Part shown: piece by piece, positions 1 through 9,599 of the stretch
How the letters are laid out: each line of letters starts with the position of its first letter
Position numbering within the stretch: position 1 is the first letter of the stretch
Assembly: GCA_964396895.1 (NCBI GenBank)
Contig: CAYNGJ010000011.1
Location: 66,961 to 130,960, forward strand
DNA length: 64,000 nt
DNA from: UBA2334 sp964396895
GTDB lineage: Bacteria > Pseudomonadota > Gammaproteobacteria > Burkholderiales > Burkholderiaceae_C
Reading direction: 5' to 3'
Position numbers and translations under genes: made by a program
Notes under the pieces: generated by a model
What the model was told of the DNA's origin: nothing
The model's database searches: none
What the model saw: the letters and a program-made list of their open reading frames with translations, nothing else

Positions 1-321
1 CCCGTCCAAAAGCATGGTTCGAACGCCTTCGGCAGGCACCCATGCTTCAGGCATTTTCAGCTGTCCCGCAGCACTGGGGTTGCTTGCCGCCCATTCGACA
101 AACTCCCTGTCCAACGCAAGTTTGGCCACCACAGCTTGCATCGCGCCCTTGAGCGCAAATTCAACTTGCTGAAGCCCTTTGTTTGCACCCACCGCACTCA
201 ATCGCTGCCTGTTGAAAAGTGAGCCACCCGTTACCAGTGTGGCGAGAATTACCAATATGCCCAGCACGTACATGAGAACAAAACCCTGTCGATGCGGCTT
301 GTACGGAAAACCATTAGGCAC
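1..321 (-). CDS. gspK: GspK-like minor pseudopilin (partial, C-terminus beyond window)
   Basis: The first 107 codons of the last visible gene of the secretion block; the rest lies left of position 1. I read a GTG start at 321-319, overlapping the end of gspJ by 8 bases; the ATG at 314-312 is in another frame and soon hits a stop. The product begins with a short basic leader ending RQG, then a hydrophobic stretch starting FVLMYVLGILVILATL, which is the prepilin-peptidase cleavage pattern. There is no Glu at position +5 of the mature protein, as is usual for GspK, the pseudopilin thought to cap the tip of the pseudopilus. Position after gspH-I-J supports the call. Confidence is limited by the truncation. 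Confidence 0.75.
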   Translation of the reverse strand, partial: MPNGFPYKPHRQGFVLMYVLGILVILATLVTGGSLFNRQRLSAVGANKGLQQVEFALKGAMQAVVAKLALDREFVEWAASNPSAAGQLKMPEAWVPAEGVRTMLLDG

Positions 322-982
322 TGGAACTCACCTTACCCAACCAAAGCGGTATCTGAACTCCCTGTGCGTTAGCGAAACGCACCCGCAACCATGCTTCCCC
401 CTGGATAGCCATGTCCTTCCCAACTTCAGCCCAATGAATAGTGCCCGATTGGCCGTTGGCCTGCGTCACTCGCAGGCCAACCTCCACCTTGCAATCGGTC
501 AAATGCGAATACAACGTGCGCTGCACTTCAGCAGGCGCCGAGGCACCACCGATACGTGCTATCGGCGCAGTCCCGTCAAAGACGATGCTCAAATGAACCA
601 GGTTCATCAGCCCAGAACCTGGATCAACTACGCAGCGCAAAGCGGATCGACTACTTTTTACTCCTGCACCGAGCGAGAAACTGGTGTCATACAGAATGTC
701 GTGGTTTCCAACTTGAACAATCTGAACAAGCTCTCGAAACTCCGCGTCCACCAATCCCAGTACCCTTTGCGATGCATCGAACTGTGCACCTCGCACCTTC
801 AGTTGCCCCGTCGTTTTCGCTATCAGCCCTGCGAGCCCCGAGGCGGCAACCATTACCACTGTCGCCAATGTGAGGGCAAACATCAACTCAATCAACGTCA
901 TGCCATGTTGGCGATTGAATTTGACTTTTTCCTGTTGACCCAGGCTTTTGATCGCATTTTTTTTTGACAGCGAATGCGTCAC
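314..982 (-). CDS. gspJ: GspJ minor pseudopilin of type II secretion
   Basis: Encodes 222 residues. After a 27-residue leader the sequence reads QHG followed by MTLIELMFAL, the prepilin-peptidase site with the conserved Glu at +5, then a hydrophobic N-terminal helix of about 20 residues. GspJ with GspI and GspK forms the tip complex of the pseudopilus at the inner membrane and periplasm. Length is normal for GspJ (about 200 residues). The start overlaps the gspI stop by 4 bases and the stop overlaps gspK, so translation is probably coupled. The leader is long; an internal start nearer the cleavage site is possible but I see no better candidate. Confidence 0.85.
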   Translation of the reverse strand: MTHSLSKKNAIKSLGQQEKVKFNRQHGMTLIELMFALTLATVVMVAASGLAGLIAKTTGQLKVRGAQFDASQRVLGLVDAEFRELVQIVQVGNHDILYDTSFSLGAGVKSSRSALRCVVDPGSGLMNLVHLSIVFDGTAPIARIGGASAPAEVQRTLYSHLTDCKVEVGLRVTQANGQSGTIHWAEVGKDMAIQGEAWLRVRFANAQGVQIPLWLGKVSSSA

Positions 983-1410
983 AATGCTGCCTTATATAAA
1001 TGTGTCACCAACGACAATCCGGGTGCATCTGGTGCCCCATCGCCCCAATAAACGTCCACTTGGACTCGGTAAAGCAAATGCCGTCGCCTGGTAAATGACT
1101 GCGGCAACCAGTCTGTGTCTTTAACAGGGTCATATTTCAGTTTCACACCGAACTTCACCCCACCATAGACCATGTCATCATCTGCGGAGAGCTCCTTAAT
1201 GCCGCTCTCAGAAAACTCCGCAAGCTTTTGGTGAGCAATCCTTTGTGCCCATGTGTGATACTGCCCTGCGTCACCGCCCCGAACCAGTCCGCCCCACGCA
1301 GCGAGGATCAAAGTCAGAGACACGCCAAGTATCGCTGTGGCGACCATGACCTCCAACAGTGTAAAACCGCGTTGTGTCAATGCTTGCATTTGGCACACGT
1401 TGCGGATCAT
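979..1410 (-). CDS. gspI: GspI minor pseudopilin of type II secretion
   Basis: A 143-residue protein with a prepilin leader ending TQRG and a mature start FTLLEVMVATAILGVSLTLI, i.e. conserved Glu at +5 and a hydrophobic helix. Size (typically 120-140) and place between gspH and gspJ fit GspI, the minor pseudopilin that nucleates the tip complex. It overlaps gspH and gspJ by 4 bases on each side. Assignment to I rather than H or J rests on gene order and size. Confidence 0.85.
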   Translation of the reverse strand: MIRNVCQMQALTQRGFTLLEVMVATAILGVSLTLILAAWGGLVRGGDAGQYHTWAQRIAHQKLAEFSESGIKELSADDDMVYGGVKFGVKLKYDPVKDTDWLPQSFTRRRHLLYRVQVDVYWGDGAPDAPGLSLVTHLYKAAL

Positions 1411-1934
1411 GGCTGACTGTCCTCGCGTGCAAATGATTGCCGAAAATCCATGCTCCTGATGAGACTTCCACCGTCCATCAACTCAACCCAACCGCCCGAG
1501 AGAGGTTTTTTCGGCACAAACCACAAAATATTCGTTGCTTGCCTGGACATTCGTCCATTCTCGTCGATGGTGTTCACAAAAAGTCTCACGCCATAGGGTT
1601 CGGGTATTTGTAATGTCTTATTGACTTGATCGCATCCCGAAAAATCCAGACGCCCAGGAGACAGACTTAACTGCACTGGGCACATCTGGCGCAAGGACAA
1701 ACTGTGCGCACTTCGCACAAATGCCTCCATTTTGTCCATCCACTGCTGCCTTGACGCTGAGGCAGAGTAGCGACCAATAGATACTGATGCAATGGACGCC
1801 AAGATACCCGCAAGAATCAATACAACCAACAACTCAATCAGCGTAAAACCCTGCGGAAACCGTCCCACGGAACGTTGGCTGAAGTTACCAGCTGACGATA
1901 TCGGCGTCTTCACCGTCACCACCCTCCCGACCAT
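1407..1934 (-). CDS. gspH: GspH minor pseudopilin of type II secretion
   Basis: Encodes up to 175 residues with the prepilin signature PQG then FTLIELLVVLILAGILASIA. GspH is a minor pseudopilin of the type II secretion pseudopilus. The ATG at 1934 gives a 29-residue leader and a 50-base overlap with the end of gspG. A GTG at 1868 lies just after the gspG stop and would give the short 7-residue leader more typical of pseudopilins; neither has an obvious Shine-Dalgarno. The gene then runs into gspI with a 4-base overlap. Confidence 0.8.
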   Translation of the reverse strand: MVGRVVTVKTPISSAGNFSQRSVGRFPQGFTLIELLVVLILAGILASIASVSIGRYSASASRQQWMDKMEAFVRSAHSLSLRQMCPVQLSLSPGRLDFSGCDQVNKTLQIPEPYGVRLFVNTIDENGRMSRQATNILWFVPKKPLSGGWVELMDGGSLIRSMDFRQSFAREDSQP

Positions 1935-2319
1935 CCCGTCCGAAGGAATACAAGTCGAATTCCCCCTTGTCCCCTGGCGAACGGTACTGATAAGGGTTGC
2001 CCCATGGGTCGACAGGAACAGCCTTTCTCAGGTACGGACCACGCCAGATTGCAGAGGCATTTGGGTCAGATGCGGGCTTTTCCCACAGGAGCTTCAATCC
2101 TGGGTCAGTCAGTGGATAGGCATTCATGTCCAAGCGATAGGCATCCAGCGCGGTGGACATCATTTCAATTTGCGCCTTCGCCGCCTTGTGCTTGGAACCT
2201 TCAAGTTGGCCAAACAAGCGCGGCCCCACCAACGCGGCCAACATACCAATTATCACCATCACAATGAGCAACTCAATGAGTGTAAAACCTCGATTCATTC
2301 TCTTCATCTGCTTCTCCAA
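1885..2319 (-). CDS. gspG: GspG major pseudopilin of type II secretion
   Basis: Encodes 144 residues, the standard size for the major pseudopilin that builds the periplasmic pseudopilus fibre. The leader MEKQMKRMNRG is followed by FTLIELLIVMVIIGMLAALV with Glu at +5. Family hallmarks follow: a central DPWGNPY motif and an acidic C-terminal segment (GREGGDGEDADI before SW), which corresponds to the calcium-binding loop of GspG. It sits 7 bases after gspF and overlaps gspH. A second in-frame ATG lies 12 bases inside; the first is kept. Confidence 0.93.
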   Translation of the reverse strand: MEKQMKRMNRGFTLIELLIVMVIIGMLAALVGPRLFGQLEGSKHKAAKAQIEMMSTALDAYRLDMNAYPLTDPGLKLLWEKPASDPNASAIWRGPYLRKAVPVDPWGNPYQYRSPGDKGEFDLYSFGRDGREGGDGEDADIVSW

Positions 2320-2326
2320 AATTAAA

Positions 2327-3463
2327 TCAAATGGGCATGTCGTTGATGGAAAAAACGGCCATCAGCATGGACACCACAACAAATCCAATTAATGCGCCTA
2401 CCACGATGATCATCGCTGGCTCAAACGCAGCCACGATCGATTTCGTCATCTTCTGCACATCCTTTTCGTACTGCACGGCAATCCTATCCAGCATGAAATC
2501 CAGCGTTCCAGATTCCTCACCCACCTTGACGAGTTGCCCCACGAGCTTGGGGAAAATGGGGTTTTCATTGACAACATCAGATACCGCTCGTCCCTCCTGA
2601 ACCTTCAACGAGAGATCATCAAGTGCCTTTTCAATGGGTAGCCAGTTGGTCAGTGATTTAACGATTTGGATGGCGGAAAGAATAGGAACTCCTGCACCAA
2701 GCAGCGCCCCCCAGGTTCTGCAAATCTGGGAGAACTGAATTTTCTTGATCAGAAAACCAACACCCGGCCAAGACAACAGCACAACGTGGAAGCGGAACCT
2801 CAAATTCGAATCGGAGAGCGCACCGATTACCACCGCGCAGGCCAGCCCTGTGCCACCAACCAGATACAGCCAATGCCCCCTCAACCATGCCGATGAATCC
2901 AACAAGAAAGCCGCAGACCAAGGAAGAGCCCGATCCATACTGGCAAAAACTTCACCAAACTTGGGTATCACGAAGATGACCAAACCAATCACCGAAACCA
3001 ACCCGAATATCAGCAATATGGCCGGATATATGGATGAAGTGATGATGAAATTTCTGAATTCAATACTCTTGGAGTAGTAATCAATCACCCGGGCCAAGAC
3101 CACCGGCAATATACCGCCTCGCTCTCCCGCGCGAACCATGCTCACATAAAGTTTGGGGAAGATACGGGGATAAGCAGAGATGGCTTCTGAAAATGATTTT
3201 CCTTTCTCAATCTCTACAACCACAGCCCTCAACACGCCGCGCAGATGAAGATTACCAAGGGTATCGGCTGTGACGTGGAGCGCACGATCAATGGACATGC
3301 CCGCATCGATGAGCGTGAGCAATTGCTCGGACATGCTCACCACATGCGACATGCCGACCCGACCTGCCCCAAGAGCCATCAAGACTCCGTCGTTTGAAAC
3401 CTCTTTTTTTGCCCCCCCAGAGACAGGGTGAGCCTTGGGTAGATCTGTGGGCAGTGGCCTCAT
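2327..3463 (-). CDS. gspF: GspF inner-membrane platform protein of type II secretion
   Basis: Encodes 378 residues with the T2SSF architecture: two related cytoplasmic helical domains (each with a LL.AG.....AL pattern, first near residues 48-60, second near 255-270) separated by hydrophobic membrane segments around residues 150-175 and 200-220, with a last membrane helix near 350-375. GspF is the polytopic platform that couples the GspE ATPase to pseudopilus assembly. Length is slightly under the usual 400. It overlaps the gspE stop by 4 bases. Confidence 0.92.
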   Translation of the reverse strand: MRPLPTDLPKAHPVSGGAKKEVSNDGVLMALGAGRVGMSHVVSMSEQLLTLIDAGMSIDRALHVTADTLGNLHLRGVLRAVVVEIEKGKSFSEAISAYPRIFPKLYVSMVRAGERGGILPVVLARVIDYYSKSIEFRNFIITSSIYPAILLIFGLVSVIGLVIFVIPKFGEVFASMDRALPWSAAFLLDSSAWLRGHWLYLVGGTGLACAVVIGALSDSNLRFRFHVVLLSWPGVGFLIKKIQFSQICRTWGALLGAGVPILSAIQIVKSLTNWLPIEKALDDLSLKVQEGRAVSDVVNENPIFPKLVGQLVKVGEESGTLDFMLDRIAVQYEKDVQKMTKSIVAAFEPAMIIVVGALIGFVVVSMLMAVFSINDMPI

Positions 3464-4983
3464 GAGAGATCCTGCCGAGTCACACGCAGCAACTCTTCGA
3501 GGGTGGTCTTGCCTGCCAACACCATGTCAATGCCGTGCGCCGTCATCGTCGTGACGCCTTCCGCCATCGCCACGCGCTGTATGGCTTCGGCACTACCACG
3601 GGCCAAGATGACCTCCTTGATTGCGTTGGTGACCGGCAAAAATTCGTACACGCCCGCACGCCCTCTGAATCCCGAGTGCCCACACTCCACACACCCTTTG
3701 CCGTGCCACAAATGATCTACATGCCCCACCGTTGGCGACAATTGCTTTAAAAGCGCCACATCCGAAGAAGCAGGGGGCACTTCCTCTTTGCAGTGGTGAC
3801 AGATCAACCGAACAAGTCGTTGAGCAACCACCATCACCACCGATGATGCAATCAGATACCCCTCCACATCCATGTCCATCAGACGGTGGAAAGCACTGAA
3901 CGAGTCATTGGTGTGAAGCGTTGACAAGACCAGATGACCTGTCAGCGCGGACTGAATGGCAATATGCGCTGTTTCTGTATCTCGAATTTCCCCAATCAAA
4001 ATCACATCCGGATCCTGACGAACGATAGAGCGCAAAGCGGATGGAAAGTTCAAACCGATGGCTGATTTGACTTGAATTTGATTGACGCCCTCGATCTGAT
4101 ACTCCACCGGATCTTCAACCGTGATGATCTTGCGGGAAGCCACATTCAGTCGCTTCAACGCTGCATACAGCGTGGTTGTTTTTCCGCTACCTGTGGGACC
4201 AGTCACCAGCACCATGCCATGCGGCTGCGCAATCGCACCGTTCATCAGGGCGAGTCCACGGGCGTCAAGACCAAGGTGGTCAATGTCCAGTGTTCCCGGT
4301 CCCTGCTCAAGCAGTCGGATGACCATACTTTCACCATATACGGTCGGAACGGTGGACACCCGTAAGTCCACCATCCTGCCGTGCAGCTCAAATTTTGCAC
4401 GTCCATCTTGCGGCAACCGCCGCTCAGCGATGTTCATGTGCGCGCGGATTTTCAGGTGAGAAATGGTCGGCATGTACATTGAGCGCGCCGCTCGCTCTTG
4501 CTCAACGAGCAATCCATCAATGCGCGCCCGCACACGGAAAGACTCTTTCGACACCTCGAAGTGCAGGTCAGATGCACCACTGGACAGCGCCCGACCCAAC
4601 TGCGTCTGCACAAATTTGACGACGGGCGCATCCTCTGCCAGCTGCTTCAGGACAGACAAGTCGTCATCAGCGTCCACGCCTGCGTCGCTTTCGTCGGAAG
4701 CCTTCACCACCAGGGATTCATCGATGTTGCCGTACACCGCCACAATGGCCACGGACAGATCCAGGTCCGGACATGACACCAAATCCAGCGATTGACCCAG
4801 CTTTTGCTCAGCAGCGTCAATCGCTGCGAAGTTGACCCGACTCCCCAGCAGGGCCACCACACGGCCGCTCGGTTCAGTGGCAATTAACACCTGATGCGCC
4901 TGCATGAAACTCGGATCAAGTCCCTTCACTGGTTTCAAGCCCGTGATATCTGTGGGGATCGTTGAAAAGTTAGTGACTGACAT
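3460..4983 (-). CDS. gspE: GspE assembly ATPase of type II secretion
   Basis: Encodes 507 residues. The catalytic half shows Walker A GPTGSGKTTT, an Asp box, Walker B with ILIGEIRDTETA, a His box LSTLHTND, and the four-cysteine zinc motif (CHHC, then CVECG about 40 residues later) that separates GspE/PilB ATPases from PilT. GspE is the cytoplasmic hexameric ATPase that drives pseudopilin assembly. The start at 4983 (MSVTNFST) is chosen over an upstream in-frame ATG at 5037 because the extra residues do not look like the family N-terminus. It is the first gene of the visible gsp block and lies 61 bases downstream of a glycosyltransferase gene on the same strand. Confidence 0.93.
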   Translation of the reverse strand: MSVTNFSTIPTDITGLKPVKGLDPSFMQAHQVLIATEPSGRVVALLGSRVNFAAIDAAEQKLGQSLDLVSCPDLDLSVAIVAVYGNIDESLVVKASDESDAGVDADDDLSVLKQLAEDAPVVKFVQTQLGRALSSGASDLHFEVSKESFRVRARIDGLLVEQERAARSMYMPTISHLKIRAHMNIAERRLPQDGRAKFELHGRMVDLRVSTVPTVYGESMVIRLLEQGPGTLDIDHLGLDARGLALMNGAIAQPHGMVLVTGPTGSGKTTTLYAALKRLNVASRKIITVEDPVEYQIEGVNQIQVKSAIGLNFPSALRSIVRQDPDVILIGEIRDTETAHIAIQSALTGHLVLSTLHTNDSFSAFHRLMDMDVEGYLIASSVVMVVAQRLVRLICHHCKEEVPPASSDVALLKQLSPTVGHVDHLWHGKGCVECGHSGFRGRAGVYEFLPVTNAIKEVILARGSAEAIQRVAMAEGVTTMTAHGIDMVLAGKTTLEELLRVTRQDLS

Positions 4984-5044
4984 GCGGAGACGAAAATGAG
5001 TGGGGAGTGTAGTCGCTTGGCGCTGGGCGCCAAACATGAAGGAA

Positions 5045-6019
5045 TCAACGCAGATGCAAGCTCAGACCGTCTTTGATACCTGCAAACATGGTTTTGGCAT
5101 AAGCCCATCTGTTTGGACCACACACCAAGTAGAAGCCCATTTTCAACACCAGTCGATAGGCGGAAACGCACCGCCAATTCCAAGGAATCCAGCGTTGCCG
5201 ATACAAGGCAATGCCATTTCGGACGTGGAAATACAGCCTTGATGGCGCATGAACCCTGAAGTTGCGCCCAAAATGGTTCACCAATTCGTGGCCGATGGTG
5301 TGCTCCATGCGCGCGTCCCACGCGCCAAGCACACACCACCCGGCATGACGGGCCCTCAAACACCATTCAACATCCACAAAATCCACGAACAACGCCTCGC
5401 GCATCGCCCCAACACTTTGCCACGCTTGCCGGCGTATGAGACAACCGGAAGCGATCAGGTGATCCACCTCGGTGCTGGGCTCCCGGAGATGCCTGGTCAA
5501 TCTGCTCAGTGACAAACCGTCCACCCAGACGAAAGGACTGCTCACACCCTCTGACCGTGGGTCTGAGTAGTGGGCGCCCACTGCGGCCGCCGACGGCGAT
5601 CGATTCATCACCTGCCGCAATTGCACCACCATGTCGGGTGCCGGCACGCTGTCATGATCCATTAGCAAGGCTGCGTCACACCCCATGGCCCACACCAAGG
5701 TCAGCCCCGCATTTTGAGCATGTGCCACCCCTTGATTGCAGTCGAAACTTACCAACTGCACACCCAACTCTGTGGCCAGGCCGCTGAGAGAGGGCTGAGA
5801 CCCGTTGTCGATCCAAATGATGACCGATACCTGTGGCTTCAGGGCCGCTGTCTGAGCCCTCAGCAAGTGAAGGTCAGGGTTGTAGGTGACAACCACACAC
5901 CCAACAGATTGAATCATCGCCACCTCTGGCGCACTGTGCACATTCGTGCCAGGCCCAGGCATCACAGTGTCGGGGTCTGCCATTGCCTGTACCAAAGAGT
6001 AAGAGGAGGGCCGTTTCAT
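5045..6019 (-). CDS. Rhamnosyltransferase-like family 2 glycosyltransferase
   Basis: Encodes 324 residues with a GT-A fold start: VGCVVVTYNPD, then IIWIDNGS, then an acidic metal/nucleotide motif LLMDHDSVP near residue 120, and a later DFVDVEWCLRA segment typical of GT2 rhamnosyltransferases. It should move a sugar, probably rhamnose from dTDP-rhamnose, onto a lipid- or saccharide-linked acceptor at the cytoplasmic face of the inner membrane. The substrate is inferred from the rfb genes directly upstream; its start overlaps the stop of the preceding glycosyltransferase by 4 bases. Confidence 0.8.
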   Translation of the reverse strand: MKRPSSYSLVQAMADPDTVMPGPGTNVHSAPEVAMIQSVGCVVVTYNPDLHLLRAQTAALKPQVSVIIWIDNGSQPSLSGLATELGVQLVSFDCNQGVAHAQNAGLTLVWAMGCDAALLMDHDSVPAPDMVVQLRQVMNRSPSAAAVGAHYSDPRSEGVSSPFVWVDGLSLSRLTRHLREPSTEVDHLIASGCLIRRQAWQSVGAMREALFVDFVDVEWCLRARHAGWCVLGAWDARMEHTIGHELVNHFGRNFRVHAPSRLYFHVRNGIALYRQRWIPWNWRCVSAYRLVLKMGFYLVCGPNRWAYAKTMFAGIKDGLSLHLR

Positions 6020-7182
6020 ACAGACGCTCCCCCTGTTGGCGCAACAAGCCGAACATCAGACCAGATCAAGGCCTCATAGTCACACGTCACCTTTGACCAA
6101 GAGTAATGCGCCTGCACGCGCTCAATATTGGCATTCCGCTTGGCCTGTCGAACGTTTGGGGCTTCGCCAGCCAAATCACCAAAGTGCGCCGCCAACTCCT
6201 GGACTGACCCGAAGTAACAGCCACCATCACCCAGTACCTCGCGGTTGAAAGGGTTGTCATGTGCAATGACCTGACATCCGCTGACCATGCTCTCCAGCAA
6301 CGAGGGATTGGTCCCGCCCACAGAGTGGCCATGGACATATGCCCTGGCACTACGGCGAAGCAAGTGAAGAAAAGCCGCATCGTAAATGGCACCCAGGAAG
6401 ATCACTCGCTCACTGGCCAGTTGAGACAACCGCTCGCAGTATGCCGTTGGCGCATGAACATCGCCAACCAGCACCAACGGCAACGCCCCTCCCCACAGGG
6501 CGTGTCCCTGGATGATTTCAGCCACGTGGTTCTCAGGCTCCATGCGCGCGATGACCAACAGGTAGCGTTCCGGCACAAGCCCTGCCGCGACCAGCGCTGC
6601 ATCTGAAATGGGAGCAGGTGGCAATTCGGCTCCGTAGGCGATGAAGCTGCAAGGTGCCCAGGAGGGGTAAAGCTCCTGATAGCGCATCTGAATGGCCTTG
6701 GCGTCCGCGATGACGCGGTTGGCTGACCAAGCCGACACCATCTCCATGGTTCGCAAATACCGCCGGACCAGTGGACCCCATTTGCTGCGCGCCCACTCCA
6801 AGCCGTCCAGATTAATCCAAACAATGGCCCCACTGAGCCGGGGAATCCAACAAGCCCAAGCTGCACCATAGCCCAACATGTACACAAGGTCAAAACCCTT
6901 TCGTGCATTCCACAGGCACTGGACGTCGTACACAATCACACTGGCCCTGCCGATGGGCCATGGTGACACATGTCGCACCCTAACACCCTGGCAATCCGAA
7001 TCATGAACGGGTGTCCCTCTTTCAGCCTCGGCGTACACGGTGACCTCCATGCCGAGTTGCGTCAACCCAATGGCCAAGTGCTCCGCAAAAGTCTCAAAAC
7101 CACCGTAGCGCGCAGGGATGCCTCGGGTGCCCAATATGGCCACCCGAGGCATACGTCCAGCCTTGGCTGCGAGCGGACTCAA
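6016..7182 (-). CDS. GT4 glycosyltransferase with DUF1972 N-terminus
   Basis: Encodes 388 residues. The N-terminus VAILGTRGIPARYGGFETFA is the hallmark of the DUF1972 glycosyltransferases found in rhamnose-containing polysaccharide clusters. The C-terminal half carries the GT4 pattern: LLVIARMEPENH (donor-site start) and SVGGTNPSLLESMVSGC with the conserved Glu of the E-x7-E region. Likely a rhamnosyl- or other hexosyltransferase for a surface glycan. Its start overlaps rfbC by 4 bases and its stop overlaps the next transferase, so both belong to the rfb operon. Confidence 0.82.
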   Translation of the reverse strand: MSPLAAKAGRMPRVAILGTRGIPARYGGFETFAEHLAIGLTQLGMEVTVYAEAERGTPVHDSDCQGVRVRHVSPWPIGRASVIVYDVQCLWNARKGFDLVYMLGYGAAWACWIPRLSGAIVWINLDGLEWARSKWGPLVRRYLRTMEMVSAWSANRVIADAKAIQMRYQELYPSWAPCSFIAYGAELPPAPISDAALVAAGLVPERYLLVIARMEPENHVAEIIQGHALWGGALPLVLVGDVHAPTAYCERLSQLASERVIFLGAIYDAAFLHLLRRSARAYVHGHSVGGTNPSLLESMVSGCQVIAHDNPFNREVLGDGGCYFGSVQELAAHFGDLAGEAPNVRQAKRNANIERVQAHYSWSKVTCDYEALIWSDVRLVAPTGGASV

Positions 7183-7727
7183 AAGGTGTCAGCCTTGTCC
7201 AAGCATGGTGCCACCGCGTCTTTGGCCGACAGCTGAGGTGGCGTGCCCACATCGGGCCAGACGATGTCAATGGCTGGATCATTCCAGGCCAGCGACCGGT
7301 CATGGCTGGGGGCATAGTAGTCCGTGGTTTTGTACAAAAAATCCGCCGTGTCGGTCAGCGTCAGAAAGCCATGGGCAAAGCCGGGCGGTATCCAGAACTG
7401 GCGGTGGTTGTCCTCGCTCAGTTCCACGCCCACCCATTGGCCGAAGGTGGGGGAACTGTGGCGAATGTCCACCGCCACGTCGAACACGGCACCGCGCACA
7501 CAGCGCACCAGCTTGCCCTGGGCGTGCGGGGGCAGCTGGTAGTGCAGCCCACGCAGCACGCCTAGGCTGCTGCGGCTGTGGTTGTCTTGCACAAAGTGCA
7601 CGTCCAAACCCGTGGCTTGGGCAAAGGTCTGCTGGTTGTAGCTTTCGCTGAAGAACCCCCGTGCGTCGCCAAACACCTTGGGCTCCAGGATGAGCACATC
7701 GGGAATGCGGGTTGGAATGACGTTCAT
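7179..7727 (-). CDS. rfbC: dTDP-4-dehydrorhamnose 3,5-epimerase
   Basis: Encodes 182 residues, the normal RmlC size. RmlC epimerises C3 and C5 of dTDP-4-keto-6-deoxyglucose, the third step to dTDP-L-rhamnose. Family motifs: LILEPKVFGDARGFFSESYN, then FVQDNHSRSS, LRGLHYQ with the catalytic His, DVAVDIR, and IPPGFAHGFLTL. It overlaps both neighbours by 4 bases (rfbA upstream, glycosyltransferase downstream). Confidence 0.95.
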   Translation of the reverse strand: MNVIPTRIPDVLILEPKVFGDARGFFSESYNQQTFAQATGLDVHFVQDNHSRSSLGVLRGLHYQLPPHAQGKLVRCVRGAVFDVAVDIRHSSPTFGQWVGVELSEDNHRQFWIPPGFAHGFLTLTDTADFLYKTTDYYAPSHDRSLAWNDPAIDIVWPDVGTPPQLSAKDAVAPCLDKADTF

Positions 7728-8647
7728 TTCAATGTACCCTCCTTCAGCAACCTGAGCATGTACTGCCCGTACCCGCTCTTGGCCAAGGGCCGTGCGAGTT
7801 GTTCAAACTGGGCATCTGCAATGAAGCCATTGCGCCAAGCAATTTCCTCCGGGCACGCAATCTTCAAGCCTTGGCGGTGTTCCAGCGTGGCAATGAACTG
7901 ACCCGCCTCCAGCAAGCTGTCGTGGGTCCCCGTGTCCAGCCAGGCGTAACCGCGCTGCATGATCTGCACCGTGAGCTGCCCGCTGTCCAGGTAAGCCTGG
8001 TTGACGCTGGTGATTTCCAGTTCGCCCCGGGCACTGGGTTGCACGGCTTTGGCAATGTCCACCACCTGGTTGTCGTAAAAGTACAGGCCGGTGACGGCGT
8101 AGTTGCTTTGGGGCTGTTGGGGCTTTTCTTCGATGCTGGTGGCTTTGCCAGTCTCGTCAAAGGCCACCACGCCGTAGCGCTCGGGGTCGTTCACGTGGTA
8201 GGCAAACACGGTGGCACCGCTGGGTTGCCTGTCGGCACCGGCCAGCAGGTTGTGCAGGTCGTGACCGTAGAAAATGTTGTCCCCCAGCACCAGGGCGCTG
8301 GGGTGGTTGCCAATGAATTGTTCGCCAATGATGAAGGCCTGGGCCAAACCGTCTGGGCTGGGCTGCACGGCGTAGCTCAGGTTCATGCCCCACTGGTTGC
8401 CGTCGCCCAGCAGTTGCTGGAAGCGCGGGGTGTCTTGCGGCGTGCTGATGATGAGCACGTCGCGGATGCCCGCCAGCATGAGGGTGCTGAGGGGGTAGTA
8501 AATCATGGGTTTGTCGTACACCGGCAGCAGTTGTTTGCTGATGGCCAGCGTGGCCGGGTGCAGGCGGGTGCCTGAACCTCCCGCGAGGATGATGCCTTTG
8601 CGGCTGGTGGTGGGTGTGATCATGGGGCTCCCTGTCTGTTGACTCAT
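7724..8647 (-). CDS. rfbA: Glucose-1-phosphate thymidylyltransferase
   Basis: Encodes 307 residues. RmlA joins glucose-1-phosphate and dTTP to make dTDP-glucose, the first step to dTDP-rhamnose. The nucleotide-binding signature KGIILAGGSGTRLHP, the motif QLLPVYDKPMIYYPLS and LVLGDNIFYG are all present. The first ATG overlaps the rfbD stop; a second ATG eight codons in (MITPTTSR) would give a leader closer to the usual RmlA start. Cytosolic enzyme, third gene in the order B-D-A-C. Confidence 0.95.
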   Translation of the reverse strand: MSQQTGSPMITPTTSRKGIILAGGSGTRLHPATLAISKQLLPVYDKPMIYYPLSTLMLAGIRDVLIISTPQDTPRFQQLLGDGNQWGMNLSYAVQPSPDGLAQAFIIGEQFIGNHPSALVLGDNIFYGHDLHNLLAGADRQPSGATVFAYHVNDPERYGVVAFDETGKATSIEEKPQQPQSNYAVTGLYFYDNQVVDIAKAVQPSARGELEITSVNQAYLDSGQLTVQIMQRGYAWLDTGTHDSLLEAGQFIATLEHRQGLKIACPEEIAWRNGFIADAQFEQLARPLAKSGYGQYMLRLLKEGTLK

Positions 8648-9599
8648 TGGATTTCAGCCAGCATGCGGTCCACCCCCTGCTGCCAGGTGGGCAAGGTCAG
8701 GCCAAACGCCGCTTGAAGCTTGTCGGTGTTCAGGCGCGAGTTGTGCGGGCGCTTGGCGGCCGTGGCAAAGGCGCTGGAGGGCACGGGCGCGACCTCCTTG
8801 ACGGCAAAATTTGCAGCAAACTTTCCTTTCCCACCAATCGCCAGGACATGATTGGCATAGTCAAACCACGTGGTTTCACCGCTTGCCACCAAATGGTAGA
8901 TGCCGGACGGCTTGCCCGCTCCCCCAGCGCTGGCGGCTGTGCCCTGCCCGGTCACCCGGTCCATGGCAGACCCCATCACTTGGCGAATGGCGTGCGCGGT
9001 CACATCGGCAATCAAATCCGCCCCGGTGGGCGCGCCAAACTGGTCGTTGATGACGGTGAGGCGTTCGCGCTCTTTGGCCAGCTTCAGCATGGTTTTGGCG
9101 AAGTTTCCGCCGCGCGCGGCGTACACCCAGCTGGTGCGAAAGATGAGGTGCTGGCAGCCACTGACGGCAATGGCCTGCTCGCCTTCCAGCTTGGTTTGAC
9201 CGTACACGCTCAAGGGGCCGGTGGCATCGGCCTCGGCCCAGGGTCGGGTACCACTGCCGTTGAAGACGTAGTCGGTGCTGTAGTGCACCAGCCAGGCGCC
9301 CATGGCCGCGGCCTCGCGCGCCAGCACGCCGGGGGCCAGGGCGTTCAGGGTGCGGGCGAGGTCGGGCTCGCTCTCGGCCTTGTCCACGGCGGTGTGGGCG
9401 GCGGCGTTGACGATGACGTCGGGGCGCAGGTGGCGCACGGTGGCGGCCAGGCCTTCGAGGTTGGTCAGGTCACCACACAGCACCTGGCCATCGGGGGCGA
9501 TGCCACCCGCGCGGTCAAGCGCCACCACGTGGCCCAGGACACTGAGGCTGCGTTGCAGCTCCCAGCCGACTTGGCCGTTTTTGCCCAGCAGCAGGATGT

